From assembly GCA_021464415.1 (NCBI GenBank), contig CM038466.1, positions 48,855,356 to 48,919,355 of the forward strand: a stretch of DNA of 64,000 bases, given 5' to 3'. The notes below the pieces were generated by a model. That model did no database searches. It was not told the origin of the DNA and saw only the letters and a list, made by a program, of their open reading frames with translations. Origin of the DNA: Lonicera japonica. Lineage: Eukaryota > Streptophyta > Magnoliopsida > Dipsacales > Caprifoliaceae. Position 1 is the first letter of the stretch. Every line of letters begins with the position of its first letter. Positions 24,423 through 34,009 of this stretch are shown here, one piece after another. The translations under genes were made by a program, and so were the position numbers.

Positions 24423-24931
24423 TGAGGAAGCATAAAATTTGGTTAAGGCAAACTGAGCCGGTCCAATTCGATTAAGAGTCCATGCGACCAACCAGGCCTA
24501 TAAGCTTGATGAAAACCAAGGAAATAAGCAGGAGACAAGCCAAGTTGCCGATACCCGACCATGCCGAGATGGCCAAACCGAGGCCGACTTCAACCTAGTG
24601 TAACTCATGTGGATTAACACGTGGAAAGTACGTGCACGAGGAGTACATGAGGAGAATGATACCAAATCATACGAACATGTACATAATCATACCGGTTTCC
24701 ACTACACCAATACTATCGTACTATTTTAGAATTCGTTAGTTATGGATAAGGGAGGAAAGGCAGGAGTATTATCCAAGTCTTACCCTCTTTAGTCATTTTA
24801 CTATTAAGCCCAATGAGCAAGTATAACCCTAGTTCTATATGTATAAATAGAAGAAGGGTGGCTCAAGAGAGGGGTGGGCGATTGGTTTTTTATTAATTAT
24901 TAACGCATATTTATCTTTAGAGAGAGAAAGC
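24423..24931 (+). repeat. 3' LTR of Tat-like element 1, first part
   Basis: Starts TGAGGAAGCATAAAA after GAGGGGCAAT, the polypurine-like tract. Contains a TATA-like TGTATAAATAG at about 24838. It aligns with the 3' LTR of element 2 (about 49678-50395). It is split at AAAGC (24927-24931) by a solo LTR and resumes at 26987. Confidence 0.75.
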
Positions 24932-26981
24932 TGATTAAGCCCAAATATTGCATTTTTATACATATTTATATGGCTTAATATGCATGAATTTGATTTTAAT
25001 TATCCCAAATTGTTAAAGAATTGAGTTTTAATGATGAAACAGGATAACATGTTTGTTTCTAGTGCATTATAACCTTTTTACAGGTTAAAAATGAACAAGA
25101 ACGAATCCAGAAGCAATTTCCCCCAAAGTTGGTCATTATCGGTCAAATTCGGAGCTAAATTGAGTTCAAGAAGTGAACCGAAAGCAAATACCAAGCTCAA
25201 GCATCAAGGGAGTGGTTGGAAAAGACTAAGAGAAGCCAATAGAGCAATCCCAAGCAAAAAAAAAGTCCTTTGAATCAATTTGAGAAATTTTCAGTTGAAG
25301 AAGAGATTCACCGCCCGCAATGTCTCTGTTCCAGCTAATTCTGGTATTTATTCGTGCAGAATTTGAAGAAAACTCCAGACAAAAGTTGTAGAGCTCTGAG
25401 TTAGCTACGCGTGGGAGAAAATCTTGCGTCAATCGGAGTTCAGAGCGCAAAGTTATGGTCGAAATACGAACAGTGCGCTAGAGGAGTAGATTCCCGCGCG
25501 AATGAATAAAATAATTGAAGGTGCAAGAAATTATTGAATGTGGGCCTAGCCCAGATGGTCTGTGTTTGAAATTTCTTCCTTGTGGTCTTGGGTTCAAGTC
25601 CCATGCATAGCAATTTATTTTTGATCAATTTTCAATCCCCAATTTGGGACAAGCCCTTGACCCATTGTCACACCTAATTAATCATTGTTTACGTGTTGGA
25701 TTATTGCTTCAATTCCAGGTTTTAATTTTAATTAATGCTTTGTTAATTATTAGTATAAAATTTGCATGCTTATTATTTATTTAGACTTCAATTTATAAAC
25801 TTTTATGCATTTTTTTTTATGTAATTTTTTGAGCATGAATTTATTAAATATGTTTAGCTCGTTCGTTACTTAGGGGTCCGTAAGGAACAGGTATGCCGAC
25901 GCGATAATTTTTAGGATCCGAATTCAATTATAATTAATTTTTTGTTCGTTAATAGGTCATTATAAATCTGATTTTTATTAAATTATTATCCTAGTATGCT
26001 AACCACATATTCTTATAATAAATTTAATAAAATCTTTTCGACAAAAGAACCAAATTAGTTTGAATCATTGTTTTTGCACTAAACCTTAACCGGTCGAGTT
26101 AGAGAGCGGACTGTTCTCTCTAAATTAATTGGTTTTGTATCTTTTTAAATTTTAAATTAGAGTGCACTATTTTTGGTAACAGTTTTAATCCTTATTTTTT
26201 GATACCGAAATCGTCAATTTTGTGTTTCCACCGCCCGTTTTAGTTCAAATTTGATTTCAATAATGTTTAACCTATTTGAATTAAATTTTGACTTTTACTT
26301 AATATTTCTAATCTCACTTTTAATAAAAGGTTTTGTAGTGTCAAGCACTACTTCAGTTTAATAAACAAGTGTTTTTGGTAAAATTAAGTAATGCGAATTG
26401 ATTCCATAATTAGTATTGGTACGTATAGTTCATGTCACACATGAATTATTGCAAAAAATACATGTTTATGAGATCAATTAGCTCGTGGATAGTAGGCTGA
26501 TTTTTAAAGGAAAATTAATTAGAAAAGGATTCTCGGTCCATCAAATTGCCCGTTGTGTTGCTCGAAACTTATGGATACCCCTAGCACTTTTTATTCTTAA
26601 TTTTAGTTAAAGTTTTTCACGCGTTCAATTAATTTAGTACGCTGTTTTTATTAGTTATTTTATTTAACCCTTTTTGCTTGTTCATTTTATATTAGTTTGG
26701 TTGCTTTTAGGATAGTAATGTTTTGCTACCTTTACGTTTAGTTTTATTTGCATGTTTTATTTAGTTATATTTTCTTTAGTTAGTTTAGTTATTGATTCTC
26801 ATTCCATTCCCTCCATATTTCATATTTTCTATATTTTTCTCATCTTCCTCTTGAAAGAGACGTTCCTAACTCAAAGAACTACCCTCCTCCCCGTGGATCA
26901 ACCTCGGATTTACCTAGTATTTATTACTTGACCGACCACCTGCACTTCGGTGTAATAACTCGCGTTGTTTTCGACGAGTCA
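24932..26981 (+). mobile_element. Solo LTR (2,050 bp), gypsy-type, with perfect target duplication AAAGC
   Basis: Runs from TGATTAAGCCCAAATATTGC to TTTCGACGAGTCA. AAAGC is present on both sides (24927-24931 and 26982-26986), and the flanking Tat LTR reads continuously across once it is removed. The 3' part (CGTGGATCAACCTCGGATTT) resembles Athila-like LTR ends. No internal coding region, so it is a solo LTR. Confidence 0.85.
25541..25612 (+). other. tRNA-like segment with A-box and B-box-like motifs inside the solo LTR
   Basis: TAGCCCAGATGGTC (25547-25560) and GGTTCAAGTCC (25591-25601) are spaced as in a tRNA. TGGGTTCAAGTCCCA can form a T-arm with a 7-base loop. The acceptor stem does not pair, so it is not a functional tRNA; a SINE head or tRNA relic is possible. 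Confidence 0.35.
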
Positions 26982-26986
26982 AAAGC

Positions 26987-27205
26987 TGATAACATGTATT
27001 CTTCGTTAATTAGCAACCTTTGAGCTCAATACAAACACACACACACACAAACAGATGATGTACTGCTGGATTAGCATAAGCGCTACCGGAGAAACATACT
27101 GTACCCAAAAAAATCCACTATCAACATTCACTTTATCTTTACCACAACCAGACTCTTTTCATAATTCATCTCTGTGTGTTGGGCTTGAATTTTTTGCCTC
27201 TTACA
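26987..27205 (+). repeat. 3' LTR of Tat-like element 1, second part
   Basis: Continues the LTR after the nested solo LTR; CAATACAAACACACACAC and GATGATGTACTGCTGG correspond to 50275-50300 in element 2. The exact end before the direct repeat at 27211 is not clear. Includes an (AC) run at about 27032-27050. Confidence 0.6.
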
Positions 27206-27210
27206 CTTTT

Positions 27211-27630
27211 ACCCTTTCATGTATATTTAGTTTTTGAGTTCTATTAGTCAAGATTTTCATTGTTAATGGAAATGGTTAACTGCTATTTGTGTGTCTAAAT
27301 TCACTGAGATTTGGTGCTTAGTTAAGTCTTATATTCATTGAGATTTGAGGGTGAATATACACCGTTTAGAGCACTTTTTACTGCCGCTTTTATAGAGTTC
27401 GTTTGTGCCATTCTTTGGGCTGTTTTATTACTAAAAAATTAGTGTTAAATTGCTGTAGTTTTAAAACTATTTTGGGGTAAATTGGTCCAGTTTTTGTTGA
27501 TATTATAAGTATTATTCTTAGTGCGTTTTTATTGCATTTTTACATTAGCTTTGTGTTTTTTGTTGCTGCACTTTTGGGAAAAATTACACTTTTTTGAGGG
27601 CTAGTGTGGCTACTATTGATAGATTATTTT
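27211..27630 (+). repeat. About 420-bp direct repeat, copy 2
   Basis: Second copy of 12737-13149, in the same orientation. Here it continues into CACTA-like sequence rather than gag. Confidence 0.9.
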
Positions 27631-28209
27631 ATGATTAATTTTGGGAATTGAACGGAACGTTTTGTAGCTGTTTTTTACCTAAATTTGCATGGTGTTTAAG
27701 GGTTACATTATTTGTTATTTGCTGCTAGGTTGAGACCATTTAATCAACTATTTTTGAGCTATTGGTCGCTGGTTTGGCTAACATTCCTCCTTAAATTATT
27801 TTTATCATGTCACTAATGAAGTTTTTATTTTTTACTTTTTGTAGAAACAATCGAACGATAACAAGGTTCACCGGGCAAAAAGGCCATATAAACGTCATGC
27901 TAGCTCATGCCCACTTGGATACATAGTGGAGGAGAAATTCTGATAAACATGTGGGTGAATAAGAGGACAACATAAATGCTTAGTAGACTACTTTTTATAT
28001 GGACTTTATTAGTAATGTAGGAATAGTTTTGATACTAGATTGCCATTCATTTTCCGATATGCTTAATTAGTATACTGTTTGGGGTTGTATTATATAAATT
28101 GGGCATGTATTTTCATGGGTTTTATATGTGTGTGTGTGACTTTCTTATTAATTCATAACTTTCTTGTGTTTATCTTAATTTATGCCAAAAACATATGGTT
28201 AAAAGATCA
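27631..28209 (+). other. CACTA interior, right side, with one exon-like piece
   Basis: After an acceptor-like TTTTTGTAG at 27844 a short frame reads NDNKVHRAKRPYKRHASS and stops at 27943. NKxxRAK-type motifs occur near the C-terminus of plant CACTA transposon proteins, but the match is too short to be sure. The rest is AT-rich with a short GT run. Confidence 0.35.
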
Positions 28210-28647
28210 AATATAAAAAAAGAGAGAACAAACTTTTTGTTAGGAATATAATTCTCTCCCGACCAACAAAATGTTAAGAACTCACATGTCCCAATGACTT
28301 AATTTGTTGGCAAAAAATATTGTAGTCGACAATATGTTTTGTTGACCAAGATTGAACCGACTAGACAAAATATTTTATTGGCGTAGAAAATTATGAGCCG
28401 ACAAACTAATTCGTCGGAAAAGTATTAAAGCCAACAAAGTATCTTGTCAGGAAAAATGTATTCTTGACAAAAACCATTGCTGGCATCATTTCATCGGGGG
28501 AGTATTATGCCGACAAAATTAGTTTTTTTGTCTGCTAAAACTTGCCAGACAAGCTTTGCGCGACAACATGCCCGACGAACATCTTTTGTCGGCCAAGAGT
28601 CTTCACTAACAAAATGTGAGTTTAACTAACAAAATATTTTTATAATG
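28210..28647 (-). mobile_element. CACTA right terminus with dense subterminal repeats
   Basis: About a dozen motifs of the type TTTTGTCGGC or its inverse (for example GCCGACAAAATTAG at about 28509, TTTTGTCGGCCAAGAG at about 28585) fill this region. The outward end, read on the minus strand, is CATTATAAAAATA, compatible with a diverged CACTACAAAAATA. Confidence 0.65.
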
Positions 28648-28789
28648 GATGCCCCCTCTATGATAGGTGTACCAACTCGTCGTGGTCGAATGCGTGATAA
28701 ACACTCCCAACACCATAACTAGTAAAAAGGACATACACAATATAGTATAAATTATTTTAATAATTAAGACTAAAAATTTAATAAATATA

Positions 28790-29240
28790 ATTTAGACCTG
28801 TAATATGATAAGTGGACCCGCAATCTGCTTCGATTTTTTGCTTGATGCTTAACGCATCTCCTTGTACAACATAGCAAGTGTGGCACTGTTCTAGCTCCGA
28901 ATTGGTATGCCTATTTACTCCCTACCATCTTGTTGACAAAAGTAAGTAACGAGATGGTGAAATATGAGCTACACAGACGTCGTGACAGGCAAGGATCTTG
29001 CTCCTATTAAAACCCCATTGAACACCTCCAAAATATTTATTAAGTTGACCCTATACCAATGCCCTCCGTCATGAACAAAAGTCCACTTTTCAAGTGTAAT
29101 CTCATTTAGCCATTTCCATGATTTTTTTTCCTTCATTCTGTTGCTGTTCATCATACGCTTTTATCTTTTTCATGTAGTGATTGAATTTTAGCCATTGGTA
29201 AGCAGTAATAGCCTTCCATATTTTGCAGGCTGAAAATTGT
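28790..29240 (-). pseudogene. MULE transposase fragment
   Basis: The frame 29154-28969 includes LEKWTFVHDGGHWYRVNLIN and EVFNGVLIGARSLPVTTSV, matching the region before the SWIM finger in one group of plant MURA-type transposases. Downstream, stops and a QCHTCYVVQGD-like piece follow; the SWIM finger itself is not seen. It belongs to a different MULE group from MULE-1 and MULE-2. Confidence 0.6.
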
Positions 29241-29282
29241 AGTCAAGTCACTACTTTTTTAATATTGTTTAATATCATCAAT

Positions 29283-29432
29283 TTCAAGATTGAGTGATCA
29301 AACATTGAACTTGGCTAAATCGCCAATCACAGTGCCAGTTAAACACTGCGCCGGGCTACACCGTCAATCATCGTGCCAGTCAGACCGAGCTACATCGACA
29401 ATCATCGTGCCAGTCAGACACTACACTAGGCT
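29283..29432. repeat. Short tandem repeat, about 45-bp unit, three copies
   Basis: GGCTA(C/A)A.CG.CAATCA.CGTGCCAGT(T/C)A(A/G)AC-like units occur three times in a row. Confidence 0.75.
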
Positions 29433-29760
29433 AGTTTTGATTAAAGATCAGATGAAGTAAATTGCATTTGTCTCATTCATTTATCCTTTACCTGTTAATA
29501 TCTAATTTTTTTTGTGCTTTAAATTAAATCAATTTAATTAAATGTTGATATTTGCCTTTTGAGGCCACTTAACTAACAAGTTTTGCAGATGTATCAACAA
29601 TCAACAAAAGAAATCTTTGGTGAAATTAACAAGTATATAAGTAATCGAAAGAAATAAAGAAGCCAAACAAAAGACATGAGTGTTTTAAACTGAATACAAG
29701 TCTAAGAAAAAGAAAGATAAAACAGTGTCATCAAGTAAAATGTGAAGGTATATATTTAAT
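29433..29760. other. Non-coding gap
   Basis: AT-rich; no feature seen. Probably 3' flank of the PMD gene. Confidence 0.5.
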
Positions 29761-29972
29761 TCTGCTGAGGGCTACGCCTAGAAGTCCCCTCATGATGAGT
29801 CATCTTGCTGCTTTGCAACTCTTGACGAACTGAGCCTCCCTAAATAGATTGGCTACCACTCGGATTCGCAGACCGGCCTCGAGTATGTGTCTTAGAGCGA
29901 GTGTCTCCCAAGGATAGATCACCAGCACTTATTCTCAGTACTCTAACTCATTTGTCTGGGTAGACCCATATA
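29761..29972 (-). pseudogene. PMD gene, C-terminal tail (split from the rest by a solo LTR)
   Basis: On the minus strand a Ser/Arg-rich tail reads THTRGRSANPSGSQSI, a stop, then SSKMTHHEGTSRRSPQQN and TAA. Such tails are usual at the C-terminus of transposon-associated PMD proteins. The neighbouring AGCTC duplication shows it was once continuous with 31489 onward. Confidence 0.5.
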
Positions 29973-29977
29973 AGCTC

Positions 29978-31483
29978 TGTAGGTCGGAAAATACCCTAGA
30001 GGGGGGGTGAATAGGATTTTTAAAACTTAATCGGATTTTTAAAAATGATTTAAAAATATTTAATGTCTATATTTATCAAGCAATCAAGAACAAAGTTAAT
30101 TCCTAACACAATGAATAAATAGCACAATATAATAGAGGAAGAGATAGAAAGATTGAACCGATCGAAGTCGAAGATTTTTTGTCCACACGGTTCGGCTTGT
30201 TCCCCTACTCCGCGCTCGGTTAGTTCCCCGAGAATTTCCACTATAACTAATCTCCTTCCGGGTGAAGATCAAACCTCTACAAGTGTATTATTCTCACACA
30301 CTCTTACAAGTATTGAAAACACCTTCAATACTTTCACAAGAAATCTCTCTTGCTAATCTATGAGATACACCTCTCACAATTATGATTCAAATGAGTTTTG
30401 GTGACAAACACCAATGTACAATATCTCTCTTGTATATGACAAAATACAAATGAAGCTCACACTAAGAGATATCAAAATTGATCAAAGTATATAGCTCAAA
30501 AATAAAAGATTGATCAAAATGTGTTCTTGAATCTTTGTATATTTGAATATATGAATAATAGAGTATTAGAATGATTCAAGGTGTGTTAAAACATGTCTAA
30601 GACATCATATATATAGCTTGCAAAACCATATGGCCGTTGGGGATGATTAAGAGAGGTTTTGGCTCCAAGGTATACATTTTCAAACTTTTCAACAGCTAGT
30701 TTTGACAAAAAAATTCAAAATTGTTTTGTTAATTTCTCCCAATTAGACCGTTGGATCATGCTCAAATTTTAGTCAAAATTGCCAGGAGATGTTGTATAAC
30801 TACTTTAAAAATTTCAAAATGATCGGAGTTCGGGAAGGCCTCCATCTTACCGTTAGATAAAAACTGGACAAAAATTGAGCGAATTTTAAATGTAAAATAA
30901 AAATATTTTTGCAATTTAACAATTTAGTTTCAACTAAAATTCTAATGATTTTTGAACCTCAAAAATATGTTTCTAAGATACCTATTTTTATTAGAGCTTA
31001 AAATATGATCATTTAAAATTAATATGAATTTATTTTGAAACTCGGTTTTTGTAAAATGATGTTTTTCAAATAAATTCAATTTTAAGCTAGTTTGAATAAA
31101 TCTTTAAAAGATGCAATAATATGTTTGAGCTATAGGGATTTGATCAATAAAGTATCTTTACATAAAATCTAAGCACTCACTCAATTTAATGATAATTCGA
31201 GTCTTCGTGATGCTTGATTTTCTTGTGCGTATCTTCACTTGTTTGATGTTCTTGATCCTTTCTTGGTTTTGTATAGCACATGTATATCACTTGAGTTCAT
31301 TTCTTGTGAGTAAAGGCGTTTGTAAAGCTTGTGTGAGATTTTGATTGCTTCGGTTTGAAGTTACACTTGGTCGGAAGATATATCGGTTAAAATGGCTATC
31401 ATCATTGGAACAACCGAGTTAAATAACACTTTGTTAACTTATTGTAATTATCAAAATAAGATTAATTGACTTTAAGGTCAACA
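29978..31483 (-). mobile_element. Solo LTR (1,506 bp) with perfect target duplication AGCTC
   Basis: TGTAGGTCGGAAAATACC at the left and AAGGTCAACA at the right give TG...CA ends; AGCTC stands on both sides (29973-29977, 31484-31488). On the minus strand it begins TGTTGACCTTAAAGTC, and a TATA-like CTATATATATGATG lies at about 30604-30617, so transcription is probably leftward. No internal domain. Contains one copy of the CCGTTGGATC module at 30748. Confidence 0.85.
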
Positions 31484-31488
31484 AGCTC

Positions 31489-32760
31489 TATGAGCTAGCC
31501 GCATCGTACGTATTTCGAATATCGGCAGTGTATACCTGAACAACCTGACATGGAGAATAAGAGTGTCAATACGATATGTATGCTAGTGAAACGCTAGAAT
31601 AAATAAGGAGAGGGGTTATACTGATTGCTCAAGCAAGTCAGGAGGTAAATGAAAGTATTACTCACTGTGTATCATATTCCAAGGAATTTCCCTCGTGTGC
31701 AGAATTCCTTCCTGAGTATAACAATAAGTTAACAGAATGGGGGGAAGATGGTACACTGTCATCAAATGCATGCCATGATCAGGCTAATGTGAATAACTGG
31801 CTTAGTGAGTAGAAGGCCTTGTCAATAACAAAACTGGGCTCGAACCTGCACCATATGCATAAGGAACCGTAGGTGGAGTCCCAAGGGGACGAGGCTGTGG
31901 CAGCGGCTCTACACCTCTAAAGTTAAAACCTCCAAAGTCTCCCTCACCAAGAGGGATATTTTTTCCATGTTGCTCATCATCGTCGTTAGGGGCAACATGA
32001 TGTTCAGGAGACTGCTTTAGTGGTGATGGAGTCGGAACCTTGGGCTGGGTTGCGGGAGAAGCATACCCCCTGGGAACTGCCACCGCTCGTATAACCTCTG
32101 CTGAAATAGGTGGATGCCTCGGCATCAGATGTCTAGTGGTGTAATGATCGTAAGAAACTTTGGCCCACATAAGAACTCCTTAAAGAATACGCTAGCCACT
32201 AAGTCTGTCATCTCCACTATCGGTATCAAATTCAGCCGCCTCATGACCCTAGGACGGTCTGTCAGTGCCCTCAACGGATAACCCTGCACATGCTGCCTAA
32301 TAACCCTCTCGTGCAATTAAAACTAAAAGTCATACTCACCTCATAGCAATAGCCTGTGCTGGGACATCATTACCATGGCCTGTCCCCTTCCCCACTCAGC
32401 AGATACAAGAACCAAGTCACCTAAAAAATTATCGTTAATCGATATCTTATACAAGGCTACAAGCTTAAAAGACCAGTCATATTCAAAGTATAAGGACATA
32501 CTCTATCAATAGTCAAGGCACGTAGATCCACTAAAACCTTCTCAACAGAGCTGAGAGAATTTCTTTTTTGGTTATACTTTCGTTATAGATGTTGTACGGG
32601 GTACTCGCCGATGGTGTTATGTAGCAGCTGCAATCTGTGCTCACCATCGAAATACATATAATACCATACTTGAAAAGGAAAAGAATAGCCTATCAGTTCA
32701 CAATGTACTCGAATTAGAGAGAAGAGAAAGCTCCAAATAGAGAATTGGCCAAGCTAATAT
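31489..32760 (-). pseudogene. PMD gene, middle exons, degraded
   Basis: From right to left: WYYMYFDGEHRLQLLHNTIG (about 32660-32590), then 32316-32125 with LTDRPRVMRRLNLIPIVEMT, then 32170-31802 with ISAEVIRAVAVPRGYASP and a Pro-rich stretch. The frame shifts between pieces and stops occur. This is the part of PMD proteins after the core domain. The gene is interrupted just to the right by MULE-2, which sits in the intron near the donor GTAAGTGATC. Confidence 0.55.
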
Positions 32761-32769
32761 AAAGATCAC
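32761..32769. repeat. Target-site duplication of MULE-2, left copy
   Basis: AAAGATCAC, identical to 37740-37748. A 9-bp duplication is the hallmark of Mutator-superfamily insertion. Confidence 0.9.
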
Positions 32770-32992
32770 AAGTAAACAGCCCATTTGGACACTAAACTAT
32801 TGATCTAGTACCATTTTGGTCACTGAACTTTAAAAAGAACCATTTTACCCATCACACTTTTGAACGAGTCTCCAAATGCCCATTCCGTCCAAATAAGCTG
32901 TTAAAAGTGATGGATTGAAGCCATGTGCCCAGCACATGGCCTCATTTAAGGCTACAATTGTCATTTTCCCTAAAAAATACACCATCCCCTCT
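32770..32992 (+). repeat. MULE-2 terminal inverted repeat, left (223 bp)
   Basis: Begins AAGTAAACAGCCCATTTGG and ends ACACCATCCCCTCT; matches the inverse of 37517-37739 over its whole length. Confidence 0.95.
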
Positions 32993-33175
32993 AACACAAG
33001 CTAGCCTTCCCTCCAATTAATCCCGCCAAAATGGAAAGGAAAACAATGTATATAACAGAGCATTACACCTAGCAAACATTGAAACATATCATACAAAATC
33101 TGAACAAATCTGAACCAAAAAAGAGGAAAAAAAAGAAGAAAACGAGAGAAAAAAGGAAGAGAAAACATAGCAAAC

Positions 33176-33554
33176 ATGATAGTCCATTGCCATTGCGGTA
33201 GAGTAGCCCAAATGAAGACATCAAAGACTCCACAAAATCCAGGAAGAAGATTTTTAACATGCCCAGAACAGGTACACCATTGAATAAAACTGAACCTTAG
33301 TCCATAAAAAAAAAAGAACTACAGAAATGACAAGTACGTACCTTTTGTTTTTGCAGATCCAATGTGGCCTTTTCATTTGGGAGGACATGTACCTTTGGAT
33401 AACTGAAGGTGGAAGGGTTAACAAGGAAAATAAAAAAAAATTGTGGTGGGTTGTTATTGTGGCATTTCTGGTCATATTTTACTTCATATTCAACTCAAAC
33501 AATGAAGATGATGCTATTGGTAAAGATGTATGCAAGTGTGGAGGAGAAAAATGA
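33176..33554 (+). CDS. GRF-type zinc-finger, single-membrane-segment protein of MULE-2, intact
   Basis: Two exons, 33176-33271 (ATG at 33176) and 33357-33554, joined by a GT-AG intron (GTACAC...TTTTGCAG), give 97 aa with no stop or frameshift. The finger keeps all four expected Cys: CHCG near residue 5, TSKTPQNPGRRFLTC, then QCGLFIW at the start of exon 2. A charged stretch leads to a hydrophobic segment (WWVVIVAFLVIFYFIF, about residues 67-82), and an acidic C-terminal tail with CKCGG ends the protein. The intron falls between Cys 3 and Cys 4, as in MULE-1. It runs towards the transposase gene. The role is unknown; GRF fingers are associated with nucleic-acid binding, and the hydrophobic segment suggests membrane attachment. 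Confidence 0.8.
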
Positions 33555-34009
33555 GAAGTGAAATGCCCTGTTAAACTGTGGTGGGTTGCTTTTGTAGCCT
33601 TTTTAGTGTAGTTTTGTTTTGGTGGAATCGAATGTAATGTAAAGTAAGGTGTAATATTTGATGTTTGTAATGGAATGAAATTTAGTGTTCAACCAAGATA
33701 ATTGTTGCTCTGTTTTGACTAGTAACTATATTCACAAATCAAAAGAAATGAAACAAAGAACAATTGACATAAAATAGAGTAAAGCAGAGTTCATTGAAGG
33801 TATATAAACCATAGTTACTGCCATAAACCATGTAAACTGAAGTTAAACGAAAGTGGCCATGTTTTTACCACAAAGTATGACCCCAAAATATAACCCCCGA
33901 CTACAAAATAAACATTCTTACACAAAATATACATACTTACATTAGATGCCATTTTACAAAAGAAAAATAGTACTTTCCCCAAAAAAATTATCCCCTTAAC
34001 TACCTACAT
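33555..34009. other. Intergenic space between convergent genes of MULE-2
   Basis: AT-rich, presumably the two 3' untranslated regions. It corresponds in position to about 770-1850 of MULE-1. Confidence 0.6.

Larger units (their letters stand above)
13150..27205 (+). mobile_element. Tat/Ogre-like Ty3/gypsy element 1, 5'-truncated, with nested LTRs
   Basis: Order on +: partial gag, protease, reverse transcriptase, RNase H, long spacer with tandem repeats, antisense ORF on -, polypurine-like GAGGGGCAAT, 3' LTR. An antisense ORF between pol and 3' LTR is a known trait of some Tat-lineage elements. The 5' LTR and gag start are absent, and no integrase can be read. Three other LTRs sit inside it. 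Confidence 0.8.

Noticed and set aside
12737..27630. Reading the 420-bp direct repeats as LTRs of one 14.9-kb element
   Set aside because: They lack TG...CA ends, primer-binding site and polypurine tract, and the Tat-like element between them has its own 3' LTR at 24423.
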